Part shown: in pieces, positions 7,115 to 15,727 of the stretch | How positions within the stretch are numbered: the stretch's first letter is position 1 | Layout: the number at the start of each line of letters is the position of its first letter | Program-made: the position numbers and the translations under genes | The notes under the pieces: model-generated | The model's database searches: none | The model's input: the letters and a program-made list of their open reading frames with translations, nothing else | Told to the model about the DNA's origin: nothing | DNA from: Deltaproteobacteria bacterium | Lineage (GTDB): Bacteria > Myxococcota_A > Polyangia > Polyangiales > Ga0077539 | Assembly (NCBI GenBank): GCA_016218725.1 | Contig: JACRDB010000166.1 | Location: 1 to 42,913, forward strand | DNA: 42,913 nt | Reading direction: 5' to 3'

Positions 7115-8217
7115 GCCCCGGGGTGCGGCGCGGACTCCGCACCCTGGGGGGGGCCCTGGGGGCCTTCCTGGCGCTCTCCGGGGTGTTCTTCGCGGTGTGG
7201 CTGCTCATCCCTCACCGGGGGCCCGCGAGGGAGCTGGTGGTGGCGGTGCCGAAGCCACTGGGCGCGGGGGCCCTGGGTCTGGCCCTCGCGCGCGCGGGGG
7301 CGATAGATCACCCGAGGCTCTTCGCCGCGCTGGCCTGGGCGGTGAGGGCGCCGTCGAGGGTGCATGGCAGGGCCCTCCGGGTGCGCGGGGACCGCTCGCC
7401 GCTCGGGCTCCTCCTGGCGCTGCGGGACGGGCGCGCGGGGCGCGTGAGGGTGACCGTCCCCGAGGGCTTTACGCGCTTTGACGTGGCCCGGAGGCTGGAG
7501 GAGCGGGGGGTCACGGAGGCCGCTGGCTTCCTCCAGCGCTGCGAGGCGCCCGAGGCGCTGGCGCGCTACGGGGTACCGCCGGGGCCGTACGCGTCGCTGG
7601 AGGGCAGGCTCTTCCCGGACACGTATCTCCTGCCGTACGGGTCCACGGCGGACGAGGTGCTCGCGCACCTCCTGGGCGCCTGGCAGCGCAGGACCGCGGC
7701 GGTCTTTCGCGCGCACCCCGAGGCGCTCGCCCGGAGCGGGGCGCTGCCCGGGGCGCGCTCGCCGCAGGAGGCGGCGCTGGTGCTGGCGTCCATGGTGGAG
7801 CGCGAGACGGGCCACGGCCCTGATCGTCCGAGGGTGAGCGCGGTGTTCTGGAACCGTCTGACGGACCCGCTGTTCCCGCAGAGGCTCCTGCAGAGCGACC
7901 CGACGGTGGTGTACGGCTGCCGCGTGGCGGGAGGGGGCGCGTGTGGCGACCGCGGGGCGGGCGCGGTAGGCTCCGTGACGAGCCCGACGGCCTCCATGCT
8001 CGCGGACCGCACGAACCCCTGGAACACCTACCGCAGGGAGGGCCTTCCCCCGGGGCCCATCTGCAACCCGGGCCTGGCGGCGCTGACCGCGGCGCTCGGG
8101 CCGTCACCGGGCGGGGACCTTTACTTCGTGGCGCGGGGGGACGGGACCTCGGCCTTCGCGACGACCCTGGAGGCCCACCACCAGAACGTGCAGAGGTATC
8201 TGCGCGGGCCGCGGTGA
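7111..8217 (+). CDS. mltG: Endolytic murein transglycosylase MltG
   Basis: A 368-residue YceG-fold enzyme that cuts nascent glycan strands and thereby ends their elongation. A short cytoplasmic N terminus is followed by one membrane segment (about residues 15-33), and the rest is periplasmic. The catalytic glutamate motif VERET is at about 229-233; LEGRLFPDTYLLPYGS, QSDPTVVYG, NTYRREGLPPGPICNPG and the terminal HHQNVQRY match the family. Compared with usual members there is an extra segment after VVYG (CRVAGGGACGDRGAG), whose two cysteines could form a disulfide in the periplasm. GTG start with a 4-bp overlap on ruvX. Confidence 0.95.
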   Translation: MSPGVRRGLRTLGGALGAFLALSGVFFAVWLLIPHRGPARELVVAVPKPLGAGALGLALARAGAIDHPRLFAALAWAVRAPSRVHGRALRVRGDRSPLGLLLALRDGRAGRVRVTVPEGFTRFDVARRLEERGVTEAAGFLQRCEAPEALARYGVPPGPYASLEGRLFPDTYLLPYGSTADEVLAHLLGAWQRRTAAVFRAHPEALARSGALPGARSPQEAALVLASMVERETGHGPDRPRVSAVFWNRLTDPLFPQRLLQSDPTVVYGCRVAGGGACGDRGAGAVGSVTSPTASMLADRTNPWNTYRREGLPPGPICNPGLAALTAALGPSPGGDLYFVARGDGTSAFATTLEAHHQNVQRYLRGPR

Positions 8218-8224
8218 GGCGCCG

Positions 8225-9808
8225 GTGCCGTTTACGACAGCGTCGCTCCTGCGGTCCAAGCTCCTCCGGAGGATCCTGACGGGCTTCGCGGGGGTGTCGG
8301 CGCTCCTGGGCGTGGGGCTGGTGATCACGTCCATGCAGTTCGCGCGGCTCAACGACGAGGTGAGCGGCCTCATCGAGCACGACGTGGCCCTGGCCTCGGA
8401 CGCCCAGGCGCTGGAGCGCCTGGTGGTGCTCCTCCAGAGCAGCAAGAGGGCCTACCTCCTGTCCGGCAGCCGGGAGTTCCTGGTGGACTACGACGGCGCC
8501 CGGAGGGAGCTCCCGGCGGTGCTCGCGCGGGTCCGGCGGGAGACCCGCCGGGCGCCGGCGGAGACGGCCCTGGTGGACCGCTTCGAGCGCGCGGTGGCGC
8601 GCTACGTGACCGAGAGCGCCGCGCCCGAGATGGCCCTCCGGGACCGGGTGTCCGCGGGGCAGGCGCCCCTGTCCGACGTGGCCCAGGCCCTGCGCGAGGG
8701 CCCCGGCCATGCCCTGGGCGGCGAGGCCCAGGACGCGGCCCAGGGGCTCCACGCCATGGCCCTGCGCTCCGTGGACGAGCAGCACCGGGTGGTGCTCGCG
8801 GCCTCGGTCACCTCGCGCCGGGTGGCCGTGGCGGCGATGGTGCTCGCGCTCCTCGGGTCGATTCTCTACGGCATCGTGCTGGCGCGGGACCTGGGCTCGG
8901 CGCTGTCGTCCCTGCGGCGCTCCATCGAGGCCATGGGCAAGGGCATGCGGCGCCCGGTGGACCACCGCGAGGACGAGATCGGCGCCGTCGCCCGGAGCTT
9001 CGAGGAGATGGCCGACCGGCTCCAGGAGGCCGAGGCGAGCCTGCGCCACAAGGTCGAGGAGCAGGCCTCCACGCTGGAGACGCTCCAGGAGACCAACTCC
9101 GCCCTGGGCCGCGCGATGCGCGTCAAGAGCGATTTCCTCGCGACCATGTCCCACGAGCTGCGCACGCCCCTGAACGCCGTGATCGGGCTGTCGGCCTTCC
9201 TCCTGGACTCCCCCGCGGAGCAGTTCTCGCCCCGGGCGCGGCAGGCCCTCTCGACCATGCGCGGCTCCGGCGAGCACCTCCTGGAGCTCCTGAACGACCT
9301 CCTGGACCTGGCCAAGGTGGACGCCGGGAGGATGACCCTGGCGCCTGTGAGCACGGAGCTCTCGCCCCTGGTGCGTGGCTGCGTGGCCACCGTGCTCCCG
9401 CTCCTCGGCGACAAGGCCCTGGAGGTCACCCTGGACGTCGCGCCGGAGTGTGAGCGCGTCCTGGCGGACCCCCACCGGCTCCGGCAGGTGCTCCTGAACC
9501 TGCTCTCCAACGCGGTGAAATTCACCGACAAGGGGTACATCCACGTGCGCGTCCGCCGCCAGGGCGAGAGGGTCATGATCGACGTCGAGGACAGCGGCAT
9601 CGGGATCCCCGAGGAGGAGCTCCCGGGGCTCTTCGAGGACTTCCACCAGATCCAGACCGGGGACGCGCGGCGCTACGCGGGCACGGGCCTGGGCCTGGCG
9701 CTCTCGCGGCGCCTCGCGCGGGCCATGCGCGGGGACATCACCGTGCGCGCCGCGAGGGACGCCGGGAGCGTGTTCACCGTGGAGCTCCCGGTGGGGGAGG
9801 CCGCGTGA
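8225..9808 (+). CDS. Membrane sensor histidine kinase (HAMP-HisKA-HATPase)
   Basis: A 527-residue sensor kinase. Membrane segments at about residues 16-36 and 198-220 enclose a mostly helical periplasmic sensor of about 160 residues. A HAMP domain (about 220-275) and a short coiled coil lead to the HisKA domain with phosphoacceptor H310 in SHELRTPLN. The ATPase domain shows the N box (LLNLLSNAVKF), G1 (DSGIGIP) and G2 (GTGLGLAL). The signal sensed is unknown. GTG start 7 bp after mltG. The stop overlaps the next GTG as GTGA, so it is probably co-translated with the receiver-kinase hybrid. Confidence 0.93.
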   Translation: MPFTTASLLRSKLLRRILTGFAGVSALLGVGLVITSMQFARLNDEVSGLIEHDVALASDAQALERLVVLLQSSKRAYLLSGSREFLVDYDGARRELPAVLARVRRETRRAPAETALVDRFERAVARYVTESAAPEMALRDRVSAGQAPLSDVAQALREGPGHALGGEAQDAAQGLHAMALRSVDEQHRVVLAASVTSRRVAVAAMVLALLGSILYGIVLARDLGSALSSLRRSIEAMGKGMRRPVDHREDEIGAVARSFEEMADRLQEAEASLRHKVEEQASTLETLQETNSALGRAMRVKSDFLATMSHELRTPLNAVIGLSAFLLDSPAEQFSPRARQALSTMRGSGEHLLELLNDLLDLAKVDAGRMTLAPVSTELSPLVRGCVATVLPLLGDKALEVTLDVAPECERVLADPHRLRQVLLNLLSNAVKFTDKGYIHVRVRRQGERVMIDVEDSGIGIPEEELPGLFEDFHQIQTGDARRYAGTGLGLALSRRLARAMRGDITVRAARDAGSVFTVELPVGEAA

Positions 9809-10926
9809 GCCGCGGGGCGCGCCCGAGGGCCCCGGTGGACCACCGGGGAACGGTCCACGGCCGGGTGCTCGTCGTGGACGACATGGCCGCCAACCGCTTC
9901 TTGTACCGCGCGGTGCTCGAAGACGACGGCCACGAGGTCACCGAGGCCCCCGACGGCGCCTCGGCCCTGAGCCAGGTGGACGCTGCCGAGCGCGCGGGCC
10001 GCCCCGTGGAGCTCGTCCTCCTGGACGTCTCCATGCCCGGCATGGACGGCATGGCCGTCCTCGAGCGCCTCCGCGCCCGCCCCGACGGCGGCCCCGTGGT
10101 GCTGGTGCTCACCGCCGCCGCCCGCGGGCCCGAGGCCATCGAGCGCGGCCTGAGCCTCGGCGCCGACGCCTACCTCACCAAGCCCGTGGACAACCGCGAG
10201 CTTGGCGCCCGCGTCCGCGGCGCCCTCCAGCTCCACCACCTCAAGGCCGAGCTCGCCGCCCTGCGCCGCGACCAGACCGCCATGCTCGTCCATGACCTGC
10301 GCCACCCGCTGGCCAACCTCGCCATGCTCGCCGAGGTCCTGGAGACCGACGACGGAGGCCGCGACGAGCACCTCAAGTTCGCCGCTACCATCCGTCGCAC
10401 CGTCGCCGACATGACCCGCCTGGTGGACACCATCCTCACGGCCTCCAGGCTCGAGGCCGGCGTCTTCGCCGTGGACCCCCGCCCCGAGCCCCTCGCCGCG
10501 CTGGTGGAGCCCACGCTGGAGCTCTTCCTCCCGCTGGCCGCCCGGCGCAGGCTCTCCCTCACGGCCAGCCTGCCCCCGCAGCCCGTGCGCGTCCTGGCGG
10601 ACGCCCGCACGCTCCGCCAGGTGCTCGACAACCTCGTGGCCAACGCGCTCAAGTTCACGCCCCGCGGCGGCCGGGTCACGGTCTCCGCCCAGGCGGAGCC
10701 CTCCCGCGTCGTGGTGCGCGTGCGGGACACCGGCCCGGGCGTCCCCGAGGCCGAGCGCACCATGATCTTTGACCGCTACCGCCAGGGTGTCGAGGGCCGC
10801 GCCCGCGGCGGCGCCGGCCTCGGCCTGGCCATCGCCCGGGGCATCGTCGAGGCCCACGGGGGCACCATCTGGTACGAGCCCGACCCCGGCGGCGCGGCCT
10901 TCGCCTTCACGCTCCAGCGCGCGTAG
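9805..10926 (+). CDS. Response receiver-histidine kinase hybrid
   Basis: A 373-residue cytoplasmic protein with the order receiver, HisKA, HATPase. The receiver (about 20-140) has the acidic VVDD pair, phosphoacceptor D74 in LLDVSMPG and K126 in LTKP. The HisKA phosphoacceptor is H163 in VHDLRHPL, followed by an N box (LDNLVANALKF), DTGPGVP and GLGLAIARG. There is no DNA-binding output domain, so it looks like an intermediate in a phosphorelay fed by the upstream sensor kinase (inference from the 4-bp overlap). The final receiver or regulator is not in this window. Confidence 0.92.
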   Translation: MSRGARPRAPVDHRGTVHGRVLVVDDMAANRFLYRAVLEDDGHEVTEAPDGASALSQVDAAERAGRPVELVLLDVSMPGMDGMAVLERLRARPDGGPVVLVLTAAARGPEAIERGLSLGADAYLTKPVDNRELGARVRGALQLHHLKAELAALRRDQTAMLVHDLRHPLANLAMLAEVLETDDGGRDEHLKFAATIRRTVADMTRLVDTILTASRLEAGVFAVDPRPEPLAALVEPTLELFLPLAARRRLSLTASLPPQPVRVLADARTLRQVLDNLVANALKFTPRGGRVTVSAQAEPSRVVVRVRDTGPGVPEAERTMIFDRYRQGVEGRARGGAGLGLAIARGIVEAHGGTIWYEPDPGGAAFAFTLQRA

Positions 10927-10931
10927 CCACC

Positions 10932-10953
10932 GATCGTGCGGTATCGAACGATC
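10932..10953. repeat. 22-bp palindromic repeat, copy B (between convergent genes)
   Basis: Arms GATCGTGCG and CGAACGATC flank a GTAT loop; 8 of 9 arm positions pair. It fills most of the 34-bp gap between the receiver-kinase stop and the stop of the transhydrogenase gene, where it could act as a bidirectional terminator, although no T-tract follows. It matches copy A in fhs at 20 of 22 positions. Confidence 0.75.
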
Positions 10954-10960
10954 TAACCCC

Positions 10961-12355
10961 TCAGGGCTCCCGCGAGAGGCTCGCCATGGCGTCGTAGCAG
11001 GCGTATTTGAAGCCCTCCGCGAGGGTGGGATAGTTGAACACCATCTCCGACAGCTCCGCCACGGTGCCCTTGTACCACATGGCGAGCTGGCCCAGGTGGA
11101 CCAGCTCCGTGGCGCGCTCGCCCAGGAGGTGCACTCCGAGGATGCGCCCCGAGGGGCGCTCGACCACGAGCTTGATGAAGCCCTCGGTGTCGCCGATGAT
11201 CTTCCCTCGGGCGTTGTCGTGATAGAACGACCGACCGACGGCGTAGGGGACCTTCTTCTCCTGGCAGGAGCCCTCGGTCTCGCCCACGGAGCTCACCTCG
11301 GGGATGGAGTAGATGCCATACGGCAGGAGGTGGCCGATGGAGTCCAGGTCCGGGGTGCTGAAGGCATGCTTCATGGCCACGCGGGCCTGCTCCATGCCGG
11401 TGGAGGCCAGGCCCGGGTTGCCGACCACGTCCCCCGCGGCGTAGATCCACGGCACGGCGGTCTGGTAGTTCATGTCCGCGGCGAGGTTGCCGCGCTTGTC
11501 GGGCGTGAGCCCCACGCGCTCCAGGCCCAGGCCCTGGGTGTTGCCCGAGCGCCCGGCGGCGAAGAGGAGCCGGTCCGCGGGCACCTCCGAGCCGTCGTCG
11601 CAGGTGGTGACGATCTCCTTGCCCACGCGCCCCACGCGGGTGTACCTGCGCCCGAGGTGGAAGGTCACCCCGTGGGCCTCCATGGCGCGCACGAGCCCGT
11701 CGGCCACCTCGCGGTCGAGGAAGGGCAGCACCTGGGCGCGGCCCTCGATCACCGTGACGCGGCTGCCCAGGGCCGCGAACATGGACGCGTACTCGCAGCC
11801 GATGACCCCGCCGCCGATGACCGTGAGCCGCTCGGGCAGGACGTCCATGTCGAGAATGGTGTCGCTGTCGTCCACGTCCGGGTCGTCGAAGGGCACCTCC
11901 CGCGGGCGGAAGGGGTTGCTCCCGGTGGCCAGCAGGGCCACCGCCGTGGTGAGGCGCCGGGTGCCCGTGGACGACGTCACCTCCAGGCAATGGTCCCCCA
12001 CGAAGGTCGCGCTCCCGCCGAGGATCTCCACCTTGTGGTCCGTGAGGTTCCGGCGGATCCGGGTGACCTCGCTGGTGCGCACGGCGTCCTTGCGGGACAT
12101 GAGCCTCGGCACCGCGGTGCTCTTGTCCAGCCGCACGTCCAGCCCGTGGAGCTTGCGCTGGACGAAGCCCGTGAGCTCCAGCGCCGCCTCCCGGAGCGTC
12201 TTGCTGGGCAGGGTCCCGGTGTGCACGCATGCCCCGCCCGGGTCGGCCTTGCACTCCACCAGCGCCACGCGCTTGCCGAACTCCGCGGCGAGCTCCGCCC
12301 CGCGCTCGCCGGCGGGCCCCCCGCCGATCACCACCAGGTCGTAGTCGTACTCCAT
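10961..12355 (-). CDS. sthA: Soluble pyridine nucleotide transhydrogenase (SthA type)
   Basis: A 464-residue flavoprotein of the pyridine nucleotide-disulfide oxidoreductase family. The FAD-binding motif VVIGGGPAGE is at the N terminus, a second dinucleotide motif VIGGGVIGCEYASMF is mid-protein, and IYAAGDVVG is the third FAD contact. The active-site region reads GGACVHTGTLPSKTLRE: one cysteine of the usual redox pair is replaced by Thr. This is the hallmark of SthA, which exchanges reducing equivalents between NADH and NADPH, as opposed to lipoamide dehydrogenase or glutathione reductase. The C-terminal dimerisation domain is complete. ATG start at 12355. Confidence 0.92.
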   Translation of the reverse strand: MEYDYDLVVIGGGPAGERGAELAAEFGKRVALVECKADPGGACVHTGTLPSKTLREAALELTGFVQRKLHGLDVRLDKSTAVPRLMSRKDAVRTSEVTRIRRNLTDHKVEILGGSATFVGDHCLEVTSSTGTRRLTTAVALLATGSNPFRPREVPFDDPDVDDSDTILDMDVLPERLTVIGGGVIGCEYASMFAALGSRVTVIEGRAQVLPFLDREVADGLVRAMEAHGVTFHLGRRYTRVGRVGKEIVTTCDDGSEVPADRLLFAAGRSGNTQGLGLERVGLTPDKRGNLAADMNYQTAVPWIYAAGDVVGNPGLASTGMEQARVAMKHAFSTPDLDSIGHLLPYGIYSIPEVSSVGETEGSCQEKKVPYAVGRSFYHDNARGKIIGDTEGFIKLVVERPSGRILGVHLLGERATELVHLGQLAMWYKGTVAELSEMVFNYPTLAEGFKYACYDAMASLSREP

Positions 12356-12386
12356 CGTCTGCTCCGTGGCGCAGGACTGTACTCCC

Positions 12387-13016
12387 TCACGCCCGCCGCG
12401 CGAGGGCCCTCAGGAGCCCCAGGGCGATGGCCTCGCCGGGCTCGTCCACCTCCATGTCGCACAGCGCCCTGCGGGCCTCGGCCTCGGGCAGGAGCGGCCC
12501 CACCGGGTCGCCGGTGACCAGCACGGCCACGTGGGCCTTCAAGGCCCCGAGGAGCCTGCCGTCCACTACCAGGTGCGTGGCCTCGCCCAGGTCCCGCAGG
12601 AGCCCCTCGGCGGCCCTGGGCAGCCCTCCGGGGCCCACGTGGGCCACCCGGGTGCGCCAGGCCTCCGCCGCCACGGCCCGGAGGGACTCCGGCAGGAGCG
12701 CGGAGCTCGCCCCCACGGTGGCCACCCCGGGGTCCAGGCCCTCGGAGAGCTCGCACCAGAGCACCACGGCGCGCGCACCACGGTCGGCCAGGAGCCGCAG
12801 GAGCTGCCCGAGGAGGGCCTCCACCCGCGCGTCCGGCCGTCCCCGGAGGATGGCGAGGGTGGGCAGCGGGGGTTCGCGCCAGGCTCCCACGGGCTCCGGT
12901 GGGTCCCAGCCCTGGGGTCGGGGCTCCTCGGGGGCAGGCGCGGGCACCGGCCGCAACCGGCGCAGCTCCGTCACCGACGGTCCCTTGCCCGGCGGATTGT
13001 CGTCCCCGGAGGCCAC
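12387..13016 (-). CDS. Protein of unknown function, possible degenerate P-loop fold
   Basis: A 209-residue protein not recognised with confidence. After a Pro-rich N terminus (about 1-50) come alternating hydrophobic strands and helices (LPTLAILRG, ARAVVLWCEL, ATHLVVDGRLL, AHVAVLVTGDP) and a closing PGEAIALGLLRAL helix. This recalls MobB-like or dethiobiotin-synthetase-like NTPases, but the expected Walker A glycine-lysine loop after the first strand is absent (ILRGRPDARVE). That similarity is an impression only. GTG start at 13016; a later in-frame GTG at 12974 is equally possible. It ends 31 bp before the sthA start and may share a transcript with it. Confidence 0.6.
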   Translation of the reverse strand: MASGDDNPPGKGPSVTELRRLRPVPAPAPEEPRPQGWDPPEPVGAWREPPLPTLAILRGRPDARVEALLGQLLRLLADRGARAVVLWCELSEGLDPGVATVGASSALLPESLRAVAAEAWRTRVAHVGPGGLPRAAEGLLRDLGEATHLVVDGRLLGALKAHVAVLVTGDPVGPLLPEAEARRALCDMEVDEPGEAIALGLLRALARRA

Positions 13017-13066
13017 GGCGGGCGTTGTACCCCAGGAGCACCCGCCGCGTCACGCGCCCGGCGTTG

Positions 13067-14632
13067 GTGTACAAGCCCCCCGTGCGCGAGACGTCCTCCG
13101 ACGCGACGGCCCGTGAGGCCGCCCGAGGTGTGCTGGTCATCACCTCGGCCAAGGTGTGGTTCCTCCTGACGGGGTTTGCGCAGCCGCTGGTGCTCACCAG
13201 GCTCCTGCACACCGACGGGTACGGGCTCTACGGCGTGGTGCTCAACGTGCTGTCCATCGTGAACAACGCCGTGGTGGCCGGGAGCATCCAGGCCATGAGC
13301 CGCGCGGTCACCGAGCGAGGCCCCGGGGCCCTGCGCCAGGGGCTCCTGCTCCATGGCGCCCTCGGGGTGCTCCTGGCCGGGGGCCTCGCCGCGGGCTCCG
13401 TGGCCCTGGGCGAGGGCCTCCTCGGGGACCCTCAGCTCCCGCCGCTCCTGCGCCTCGGGGCCCTGGTGGTGGGCAATTACTGCGTGTATGCCGCGCTGGT
13501 CGGGGCCTTCAACGGCCGCCGGCGCTTCGTCACCCAGGCCGGGCTGGACATCACCTTCGCCACGCTTCGCACGGCCCTGGTGCTGGGCCTGGCGGCCTCG
13601 GGCCTCGGGGTGGCCGGCGCCGTCGGGGGCTTCACCGCCGCCAGCACGGTGATTCTTCTGGTGGCCCTGGCGCTCACCCTCCGCGAGGGCCGGGGCGCAG
13701 CCCCCGAGGAGGGCGCCCTCGTCACCGCGACCAGGCGCCTTGGATTCGTCGAATTCTCCAAGAGTTACGCGGGGTTCTTCCTGCCGGTGCTGGTCTACCA
13801 GTTCGTGCTGAACCTGGTGCTCCAGGCGGACCTCCTGGTGCTCAAGGCCCTGGGCGGCCGGGTGATGGACCCTGCCGGGCTCAACAGCCAGGTGGGGGTC
13901 TACAAAGCGGTGCAGAACTTCGCGTTCCTGCCGTACCAGTTGCTGCTTTCGGTGACCTTCGTGGTGTTCCCGCTGGTGTCCCGGGCCACGCTGGAGGGCG
14001 ACCGGGAGACCACCCGGGGCTTTGTCCGCGGGGCCCTGCGCTTCAGCGCCCTGGCCCTGGGGGCGATGCTCTCGGTGCTGGCGGGGCTCCCGCGGGGGGT
14101 GCTGCGCCTGGCGTACCGACCTCCCATTGACGAAGGCTACACGGCGCTCCGGGCCCTGTCGGTGGCCCAGGGGGCCTTCGCGCTGAGCGTGCTCGGGACC
14201 ACGCTGGTGGTGGCCTCGGGGCGCACCCGGGCGGCCACGGGGCTCATGGCGGCGATGCTCACGGCGGTGTTCGCGGGCGACGCCCTGGCGCTCTCGGCGC
14301 TGGCTCCCAGGCTGGGGGTGGTGTACGGCACGGCCCTGGGGACCCTCGGGGGCTGCCTCTTCGGGCTCCTGGCCGTGGGGCTCTATGTGCGCAGCGCCTT
14401 CGGGGGCTTTGTCACGGCCCCGACGGCGCTCAGGGTGCTCCTCGCCACGGGGGTGAGCGCGGGCCTCGGGGCGTGCCTCCCTCCCCTCGGGAAGGCCGCC
14501 ACGCTCGGGGCCTCGGCGGCGCTGGTGGTGGTGTACCTGGCGGCGCTCGCGCTCACCCGGGAGCTCGGGCCTACGGAGCTGGCGACGGTGAAGCGCCTCC
14601 TGGGCCGACGTAGCGCGACGCGGGGCGGATGA
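13067..14632 (+). CDS. Polysaccharide flippase-like (Wzx/MATE superfamily) membrane protein
   Basis: A 521-residue integral membrane protein with about 14 hydrophobic segments. The N-terminal region (AKVWFLLTGFAQPLVLTRLLHTDGYGLYGVV) and the mid-protein FVVFPLVSRATLEGD motif are typical of the oligosaccharidyl-lipid flippase branch of the MOP superfamily. It probably moves a lipid-linked glycan across the inner membrane; the substrate is unknown and no glycosyltransferase cluster is adjacent. GTG at 13067 is used here; GTG at 13082 is an alternative giving 516 residues. The 3' end overlaps the convergent citrate synthase gene by 62 bp. Confidence 0.85.
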   Translation: MYKPPVRETSSDATAREAARGVLVITSAKVWFLLTGFAQPLVLTRLLHTDGYGLYGVVLNVLSIVNNAVVAGSIQAMSRAVTERGPGALRQGLLLHGALGVLLAGGLAAGSVALGEGLLGDPQLPPLLRLGALVVGNYCVYAALVGAFNGRRRFVTQAGLDITFATLRTALVLGLAASGLGVAGAVGGFTAASTVILLVALALTLREGRGAAPEEGALVTATRRLGFVEFSKSYAGFFLPVLVYQFVLNLVLQADLLVLKALGGRVMDPAGLNSQVGVYKAVQNFAFLPYQLLLSVTFVVFPLVSRATLEGDRETTRGFVRGALRFSALALGAMLSVLAGLPRGVLRLAYRPPIDEGYTALRALSVAQGAFALSVLGTTLVVASGRTRAATGLMAAMLTAVFAGDALALSALAPRLGVVYGTALGTLGGCLFGLLAVGLYVRSAFGGFVTAPTALRVLLATGVSAGLGACLPPLGKAATLGASAALVVVYLAALALTRELGPTELATVKRLLGRRSATRGG

Positions 14633-15671
14633 GCCTCCCCACGGCGCGCTGTTCGAGGATGTGGGCCCACCACCCGGCCACGCGCCCCACGGCGAAGGTG
14701 GGAGTGAAGGCCTCGCGGTCCAGCCCGAGGCTATCCAGGAGCACGGCGGTGTAGAACTCCACGTTGGCGTGCAGGGCCCGCGAGGGGTGGCGCTCCCGGA
14801 GGATGCCCACGGCCGCCCGCTCCACGGCGCGGGCCAGCGGGAGCCTGCCGGTGGCGACCCCGTGGGCCTCCAGGGCCTCCACGGCGCGCTCGAAGACCGC
14901 CGCCCGGGGGTCCCTCACGCGGTAGATCCGGTGGCCCAGGCCCATGATCCGGCGGCCCCGGGCGAGCTCTGCTTCGAGCCAGGGGACGGCCCCGTCGGGC
15001 TCGCCGATGGCGTCCAGCATGGAGAGCACGGGCCCCGGGGCCCCGCCGTGGAGGGGGCCCTTCAACGCCCCGAGGGCGGCCACCACGGCGGAGACCCCGT
15101 CGCTGCCGGTGGAGGTCACCACCCGGGCGGTGAAGGTGGAGGCGTTGAGCCCGTGGTCGCTCACGGTGACAAGGTACGTATCCAGGGCGCGGGCCTCGGG
15201 CTCCGAGGGGTCCCTCCCCCGGGCCATCCGGAGGTAGTCCCTGGCGTGGCCGAGCGAGGGGTCCGGGGCGACGGGGCGCTCGCCCCGGCGCAGGCGCGCC
15301 CAGGCCGAGGCCAGCACCGCCAGGGCGCCGGTGAGGGCCTCGGGGCCGTCGAAGTCCGCGCCCAGGTGGGCGGTGGAGGCCCGCAGCGCGTCCATGCCGT
15401 CGGGGGCCCCGAGGGCGTCGCCGAGCCGTGGCAGGAGCGCGAAGGCGCGGGCGCGGGCCTCGCCCAGGGCGCGCTCCAGGCCCTCCTCGGGGCGCCTCCA
15501 GAGGAGCGCCGCGGTCTGGGCGAAGGTGTGGGTGAAGGCCAGCGTCTCCACGTCGTGGCCGGCGATGACCAGCCGGCCCCGGGCGCCGTCTACATCGCTG
15601 GCGAGGGTGTCCGCGACGACCACGCCTTCGAGGCCGCTGGCGGAGGCGTTGGGGGACTGCGTTGTGCTCAT
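14571..15671 (-). CDS. Citrate synthase family protein
   Basis: A 366-residue type II-like citrate or 2-methylcitrate synthase. The catalytic histidines lie in DHGLNASTFTAR and GLGHRIYRVRDPRA, and the catalytic aspartate or glutamate position is in the NVEFYTAVLLDSLG segment; PLHGGAPGPVLSML is the substrate loop. It condenses acetyl-CoA (or propionyl-CoA) with oxaloacetate. Sequence alone does not decide between the two. The N terminus begins directly with GVVVADTLASDVDGARGRL, the small-subunit form. ATG at 15671, diverging from the HTH-citrate synthase gene 56 bp away. Confidence 0.92.
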   Translation of the reverse strand: MSTTQSPNASASGLEGVVVADTLASDVDGARGRLVIAGHDVETLAFTHTFAQTAALLWRRPEEGLERALGEARARAFALLPRLGDALGAPDGMDALRASTAHLGADFDGPEALTGALAVLASAWARLRRGERPVAPDPSLGHARDYLRMARGRDPSEPEARALDTYLVTVSDHGLNASTFTARVVTSTGSDGVSAVVAALGALKGPLHGGAPGPVLSMLDAIGEPDGAVPWLEAELARGRRIMGLGHRIYRVRDPRAAVFERAVEALEAHGVATGRLPLARAVERAAVGILRERHPSRALHANVEFYTAVLLDSLGLDREAFTPTFAVGRVAGWWAHILEQRAVGRLIRPASRYVGPGGASPSPAP

Positions 15672-15727
15672 GGTGGGCTCCGTGGCGCGGGACCGGTGCC
15701 CCTCGCTCGGGGGTACTCTCTGGGTCC

